Of a stretch of DNA of 29,365 nt, positions 26,501 through 29,365 are shown in pieces. The position numbers were made by a program, and so were the translations under genes. How positions within the stretch are numbered: the first letter of the stretch is position 1; the number at the start of each line of letters is the position of its first letter. The DNA is from Candidatus Schekmanbacteria bacterium (GTDB lineage: Bacteria > CSSED10-310 > JACPHN01). The DNA is taken from assembly GCA_016188575.1 (NCBI GenBank), contig JACPHN010000107.1, positions 1 to 29,365 on the forward strand. Direction: 5' to 3'. The notes beneath the pieces were generated by a model. That model did not search any database. It was not told the origin of the DNA and was given only the letters and a program-made list of their open reading frames with translations.

Positions 26501-27159
26501 GCGAGACCGGCGACCGGAGCAGCGAGGCGATCGATCTTTTTAATCTCGCTGACCTGTGCGCGGAGGAAGGCCGCACCGAAGCGGGGCTGCGCTCCGCGGA
26601 ACAGGCGCTAGCAATCTACTGCGAGCTAGGCGATCACCAGAGAGAGGGCCAGGCGCTGTCGACCCTGGCAACGCTGCGCAGGGACAACGGCGATCTCGAC
26701 GAGGCGCGGGCGCTGTGCGAGCGGGCCATCACGCTCCACCGCGAAGCTGGTGACCGCACCTGCGAAGGAGATACGCTTGGAAAGCTCGCCGGACTGCACC
26801 GCCTGGCGCATGGAGATCTCGCGGTGGCGCGGTCGCTCACGCTCACCGGCGAGACCATTCTGCGCGAGGTGGGCGACAGGATCTCATTGGCTGCATTGCT
26901 GTGCGAGGCAGGCCACCTGCGGCTTGCCGTGCGCGAATCCGCTCGACCTCTGATCGCGGAGGCGCGGGAGCTGGCGGCAGCCAGCAACGTCGGACCGGCG
27001 AGCTTTTGCCTTCGCAAGATCGACAAGCTCGAGCGCGCCCAGGCCGCCTTCGAGGCCGGCGAGCACGACCGCCTATTTCGCGGCCAGCTCACGTCGGATC
27101 TCACCGCGGGCCAGCGCCGCCGACTGATCGCTGGCGGCAATCTACAGCCTGCGCCGTAG
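23530..27159 (+). CDS. Ser/Thr protein kinase with AAA ATPase and TPR domains
   Basis: 1209 residues from the ATG at 23530 (a GTG at 23506 is less likely). Kinase domain residues 12-325: glycine loop [12 protein letters not shown]41 in [12 protein letters not shown] (178-185), DFG (198-200), APE (228-230). An Ala/Thr/Pro-rich insert of about 55 residues (103-158) sits between the hinge and helix E. A signalling-type AAA ATPase follows: Walker [10 protein letters not shown] (371-379), Walker [12 protein letters not shown] (491-501). The C-terminal ~400 residues are tetratricopeptide repeats of the G-D-x-x-x-E-G-x-x-L-x-N-L-(A/G) / A-R-x-x-x-E-x-A-L-x-I type. This is a cytoplasmic signalling protein common in Myxococcota, with no membrane segment. 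It is transcribed divergently from the defence island and I see no direct link to it. Confidence 0.9.
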   Translation: MQPDASRIMGSYRLLGELGKGGMGVVWLAEHVQSRDRVALKTIRVPNESLLRSIRREVLSLARTRHPGVVRILDEGLEDGIPWYSMELLEGLSLRHWAQRVHIEAATAGDTPAGERHTFAGAATVLSPAALPIAATQATSLERSPGAATTALPVAPVLTLVRRLCGPLSYLHGEGIVHRDLKPENILVRPDGRPVIVDFGLAVFFGGTENRETLSIEAGVWGTATYMAPEQIRGELVDARADLYALGCILYELLTGRPPFLGGSARDVFHAHLSRPPVPPSRAAGGIPPALDDLVLRLLAKEPRQRLGYADVAAAALADLGAEVCPADATGSPSRAYLYRPGFAGRAHEMALLRKRLDDLDCGRGGLVLLGGASGVGKTRLAMEVAREALAREALVLAGECLDGDREPFRAFRKPLQAIADRCRELGPEEAERLLGARARLLAAIEPTLAGLPGLEAYPKPTELTGEAARRRMVIAVADTLWALAAHDATLLVLDDLQWVDPLSVEVLTFLLRSKRFARSSLLVLGTYRSEEVGDALKPLLQGAGTPPVKVGPLEERTVSAIAADMLALDRPPERLARYLAENSEGNPFFAAEYVRLAIQEGLVFRSGWGAWTVAAAGTPDAERGYAALPMPKSLRDLVARRLGGLPLAASRLADAAAVLGRESDALLLWEVTSLEEVTFVEASDELNQRGVLEDGGAGKLRFAHDTIREVAYSRLADAERVALHRRAAEGIARLYRRDSEAHLADLGRHWRGCGETEKAKTCMLAAARRAKALGALAAAAPLYADFLALAGGPSAESSAVRCEHAHEVLRTLGRLDEAEAELRRALEEARAVANRTCEAMAVGRLATIAADRGRPAEARTLYLLAIAAFRDLGDRWGEGLMLGNQGALLLRQGAFDEARALYEQALAIKREIGDRRGEGIIVGEVGSVCESQGCLEEARDHHTRAIAIFRELGDKQDEGVYLGNLAVVDAQRGQVDDARAGFERVLAIARETGDRSSEAIDLFNLADLCAEEGRTEAGLRSAEQALAIYCELGDHQREGQALSTLATLRRDNGDLDEARALCERAITLHREAGDRTCEGDTLGKLAGLHRLAHGDLAVARSLTLTGETILREVGDRISLAALLCEAGHLRLAVRESARPLIAEARELAAASNVGPASFCLRKIDKLERAQAAFEAGEHDRLFRGQLTSDLTAGQRRRLIAGGNLQPAP

Positions 27160-27173
27160 GCTTTGGTGAGATA

Positions 27174-27195
27174 GGGGCGCGATAGGTCGCGCCCC
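27174..27195 (+). terminator. Hairpin after the kinase gene
   Basis: GGGGCGCGA (27174-27182), four-base loop TAGG, TCGCGCCCC (27187-27195). This is a perfect 9-bp GC stem 14 bases after the kinase stop. No T-tract follows, so it may act as a weak or RNA-stabilising terminator. Confidence 0.6.
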
Positions 27196-27239
27196 AGCGT
27201 GGCGGCCTCAGGTGCAAACCAGATTCGGGCGACGCCCTT

Positions 27240-27281
27240 GATTGAAGATTGCGGATTGCGGATTGCGGATTGAGGATTGAG
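27240..27281 (+). repeat. Left array: six 7-bp GATTGNN repeats
   Basis: Six direct 7-bp units: GATTGAA, GATTGCG three times, GATTGAG twice. It lies 23 bases before the ATG of the four-helix-bundle gene. The same repeat type occurs in the opposite orientation at the other end of that gene. Confidence 0.9.
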
Positions 27282-27304
27282 TGAAGTTGACATGTGCTGC
27301 CTCC

Positions 27305-27658
27305 ATGAACGCGGATGAATTCAAGAACAGAACCAAATCCTTCGCCATCAGGGTTATTCGGCTGGTGGAAGCGTTACCGAAAAACCAGACCGCGAAAGTG
27401 ATCGGAAACCAGATGCTCCGATGCGGCACCTCGGTTGGTGCGAACTATCGCTCCGCCTGCCGCGCCAAATCTCCCACCGACTTCGTCGCCAAGATGGCCA
27501 TTGTCGAAGAGGAATGCGATGAATCCATCTACTGGATGGAACTGATCGTCGAAGCCGGATTGGTGGACCAAAAGCGCCTGCTCGATCTGAAAAACGAGGC
27601 AAACGAAATCCTTTCCATGGTCGTAGCCTCCATAGGAACCGCACGATCCCGCAAGTAA
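27305..27658 (+). CDS. Four-helix-bundle protein (S23/Avd-like family)
   Basis: 117 residues from ATG 27305 (a GTG at 27281 would add eight residues and start within the last repeat). The sequence has KNRTKSFAIRVIRLVEALP, VIGNQMLRCGTSVGANYRSACRAKS, DFVAKMAIVEEECDESIYWMELI, and a final helix ending in IGTARSRK. This is the pattern of the four-helix-bundle family (TIGR02436), which includes the proteins encoded in 23S rRNA intervening sequences and is related to the Avd protein of diversity-generating retroelements. It is basic and probably binds nucleic acid. No reverse transcriptase or rRNA is nearby, so the biochemical role is open. Confidence 0.85.
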   Translation: MNADEFKNRTKSFAIRVIRLVEALPKNQTAKVIGNQMLRCGTSVGANYRSACRAKSPTDFVAKMAIVEEECDESIYWMELIVEAGLVDQKRLLDLKNEANEILSMVVASIGTARSRK

Positions 27659-27688
27659 TCCGCAATCCCCAATCCGAAATCAGCAATC
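27654..27688 (-). repeat. Right array: five 7-bp repeats in inverted orientation
   Basis: Five 7-bp units ending in AATC or AAATC: AGTAATC, CGCAATC, CCCAATC, CGAAATC, AGCAATC. Their reverse complement begins GATT, as in the left array. The first unit overlaps the stop codon of the four-helix-bundle gene. The array ends within the transposase remnant, so the insertion boundary of the element is probably here. Confidence 0.85.
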
Positions 27689-28640
27689 AACGGCGACCAC
27701 CAGTTGGGCGCGGCCGGCGTCGAAGGGGCCGAAGGTGTCGAAGGTCGCGGCGAGGCTGGCCCAGTAGCGCTCGATCTTGCCTTTGCTTTGGGGATGGTAA
27801 GGAGCGGCATGGGCCAGAGCCACGCCGAGCTCGGCGCAGATGCGCCCGCGCTGCCGGCTGACGTAGACCTTGCCGTTGTCGGCATGGACGAGGTGAGGGC
27901 AGCCCCAGATGGCGACGGCGCGCCGCAAGGTGCGCTCGAGGTTGATCTCGGTGCCGTCGACAAAGGCCTCGATGCCGGAGCAAAGCCGACTGTGATCATC
28001 GAGGAAGGCAAAAATCCGGGTGCGCGTGGAGGTGCCGCCGGGGTAGAGGTAGGGGCCGCTGACGTTTTTTCGTCCGACTGCCAGACGTCACCGGGGTGTT
28101 TGGCGACGAATCGCCGCACCGGCTCGTCGGTGCGGCGCACGCGTCGTCCCGTGAGGCCGGCGGCGGCGAGATGGCGTTGTAGCGTCAAACGCGCCAGCTC
28201 GCCGGGCTTTGCCGACCCGCGCTGGACCATCAGCTCGATGACGTGCCCGACGGTGCGCTGGGGAAGCTCCCGCTTCAGCGCCATGGCCTCGGCGAGCAAC
28301 TCCGGGATGATCGCCTCGGGCGTACCGCGATCGCAACGATGGCGAGGGCGCAGACCGTCGAGCCTGCCGTCGGCGAACTGTCGATACCAGCGCTGCATGG
28401 TGCGCAGGCTCAGAGGCCGCGGCCCGAGCACGGGATGCTCCCAGCCGCGTTCGGCAATGGCCGCGGCGACGACACGGCGGCTCGCCCGTGGGCAGCGCAG
28501 AAGGCGTTCAGCGCGTCGACGCGAACCAAGACCGCGGCGAGGTCCCGCCATCGACTCTCCGGCACCTCGAGTGACCCAGTCTCGGCAAAGCTCCGCTCGG
28601 TGTCCGCAGTCCAGACGCGAATGGCGCACCGGCCGCGTTG
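27680..28640 (-). pseudogene. DDE transposase (rve/IS481-like), several frameshifts
   Basis: Read right to left. One frame gives SRWRDLAAVLVRVDALNAFCAAHGRA (about 28560-28485). A second gives an HTH section with AIAERGWEHPVLGPRPLSL, MQRWYRQFADGRLDGL and RRTDEPVRRFVAKHPGDVWQSD (to about 28070). A third gives the catalytic core with FAFLDDHSR (first Asp), VHADNGKVY (second Asp) and HPQSKGKIERYW (Glu, exactly 35 residues after the second Asp). The C-terminus is cut at 27680, at the repeat array. The shift at 28065-28070 is in a run of six A on the coding strand. The element is a decayed insertion sequence. Its terminal inverted repeats are not evident. Confidence 0.75.
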
Positions 28641-28643
28641 CGC

Positions 28644-29009
28644 CTATCTGGCAGCCGCCCGCAGCAGCGCGGAGAACGCGCGCGCCGAGATCGTCGGCGC
28701 CTGCTGCCACGCCGCGGCGATGGTGCTCGCCTCGAGCGCGACCATGCGCATCGCTTCGGCGAAGATATCGAGGACCCAGGGCCGGCGGCGCAGCAGGAAG
28801 GGGGGTAGAAAGGAGCAGGTGCGCTTACAGACGACGCAGCGCTTGCGGGGCACAGGAATGCGCAGAGTTTCACCCGCCGCGGTCATGGCGTTGCGCCAGT
28901 ACCGTCCCCAATGAATGAGGCGGCCGGAGCAGCCGGGATGAGGGCACTGCGCGTCGTCGGCCAGCGCCTTCACCTGGGCGGGCGATAGTACGAGGTAGGC
29001 TTGCGCCAC
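28644..29009 (-). CDS. DUF6431 zinc-binding protein of the insertion sequence
   Basis: GTG 29009 gives about 121 residues. The sequence has YLVLSPAQ, CPHPGCSGRLIHWGRYWR, a CVVCKRTCSFLPPFLLRRR zinc-ribbon-like block, and WVLDIFAEAMRMVALEAST, the pattern of DUF6431 proteins encoded next to DDE transposases. Its function is probably DNA binding or transposition accessory. The C-terminus (ISARAFSALLRAAAR) then meets the next frame and may be shifted relative to full-length relatives. It abuts the truncated SNF2 copy about 29 bases upstream of its start, so the element probably ends or inserted there. Confidence 0.65.
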   Translation of the reverse strand: MAQAYLVLSPAQVKALADDAQCPHPGCSGRLIHWGRYWRNAMTAAGETLRIPVPRKRCVVCKRTCSFLPPFLLRRRPWVLDIFAEAMRMVALEASTIAAAWQQAPTISARAFSALLRAAAR

Positions 29010-29037
29010 ACCGAAAAACAGCGGCAAAAGAGTCAGG

Positions 29038-29365
29038 TTCAGCCAGGCCACTGACCAACCCTGCGCGCACCTGGTCACGGTGCTCGAGCGGGGCCAGGGT
29101 TGCCGCGGTAATCCTGTTCGCGACCGCCGAGAGAATCGGCTGCGGCTTGCCGACGAACTGGTTGAACAGGCCAAGGCGATCGATGCGGCCGATGCGCTGC
29201 TCGCCTTTCATCGGATTCCACGGCATCGAGTAGTTGACCAGCGCACCGCGGAACTGGAAGTTGAGACCTTCCGCGGCCGCGTCGGTGCAAAGCAACACCT
29301 CGGCGGCCTGCTCCCGGAAGATTCGCTTGGTCTCGTCGCGCGTGATCACCCGCCAGGTGCCGTCA
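29038..29365 (-). pseudogene. Second copy of the SNF2 helicase, truncated by the insertion sequence (continues beyond right edge)
   Basis: The minus frame from the edge reads DGTWRVITRDETKRIFRE, CTDAAAEGLNFQF, SMPWNPMKGEQRIGRIDRLG, then LFNQFVGKPQPILSAV and SGLAE. This matches residues about 800-938 of the helicase at 5162-8362, also at nucleotide level. Thirty residues following RIDRLG (865-894 of the full copy) are deleted in frame. After GLAE (29038) similarity stops and insertion-sequence DNA begins, so the ~130 C-terminal residues are lost. The N-terminal part may lie outside the window. Confidence 0.85.

Noticed and set aside
27240-27688. Diversity-generating retroelement suggested by the Avd-like gene
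   Set aside because: No reverse transcriptase, template repeat or variable repeat is visible nearby.
1-29365. tRNA, rRNA or replication origin
   Set aside because: I found no cloverleaf with a plausible anticodon arm, no rRNA core sequence and no DnaA-box cluster while reading. A covariance-model scan would be decisive.

Overview
The window is a high-GC bacterial segment without rRNA or tRNA genes. The coding style (GTG starts, long Ser/Thr kinase fused to an AAA ATPase and TPRs, secreted multi-copy hypotheticals, SNF2/methylase defence genes) suggests a Myxococcota-, Acidobacteriota- or 'Binatota'-like environmental bacterium. The sequence alone does not settle the phylum.

Layout. (1) 1-3965, plus strand: a large protein cut by the left edge, with a degenerate zincin-like motif, followed by a 303-aa secreted protein. 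The end of the first gene plus the whole second gene is repeated once in tandem with an exact 1127-bp period. (2) 4035-5046, minus: a PLP aminotransferase whose catalytic-lysine segment is missing. (3) 5162-22949, minus: a defence island. Its frame looks like one helicase-methylase-ATPase (Hma/DISARM-like) system: DUF499 ATPase, DUF7680-like protein, DUF1156 adenine methylase, PLD+SNF2 helicase. Between the DUF7680-like gene and the methylase lie about 8 kb of other cassettes: a PIN-like/AAA ATPase pair, a leftover C-terminus of a second DUF1156 methylase, a Septu-like ATPase/HNH pair, a 158-aa protein with a 21-bp repeat array, an AAA ATPase/DUF3226 (TOPRIM-like) pair and a DUF4258/YgiT zinc-finger toxin-antitoxin-like pair. 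Overlapping stop/start codons tie several of these together. (4) 23016-23443, minus: remnants of an HTH (excisionase-type) regulator and of a metallo-beta-lactamase-fold hydrolase. (5) 23530-27159, plus: a Ser/Thr kinase-AAA-TPR protein with a hairpin after its stop. (6) 27240-27688: a four-helix-bundle (S23/Avd-like) gene between two oppositely oriented arrays of a 7-bp GATT repeat. (7) 27680-29365, minus: a frameshifted DDE insertion sequence with a DUF6431 gene, abutting a truncated second copy of the SNF2 helicase that leaves the window at the right edge.

How it fits together. The DUF499/DUF7680/DUF1156/SNF2 genes are inferred to act together against foreign DNA (ATPase, adenine methylation, helicase/PLD). 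The inserted cassettes are separate two-gene defence modules of the ATPase+nuclease kind. Much of the island is decaying. Several genes have small deletions that remove the active-site segment (aminotransferase lysine loop, Septu-like P-loop, HNH third element), others have single frameshifts, and partial second copies of the methylase, the SNF2 helicase and an ATPase start are present. The best candidates for something not well described are the 158-aa protein with its 21-bp heptad/hairpin array, and the four-helix-bundle gene bracketed by inverted 7-bp arrays.
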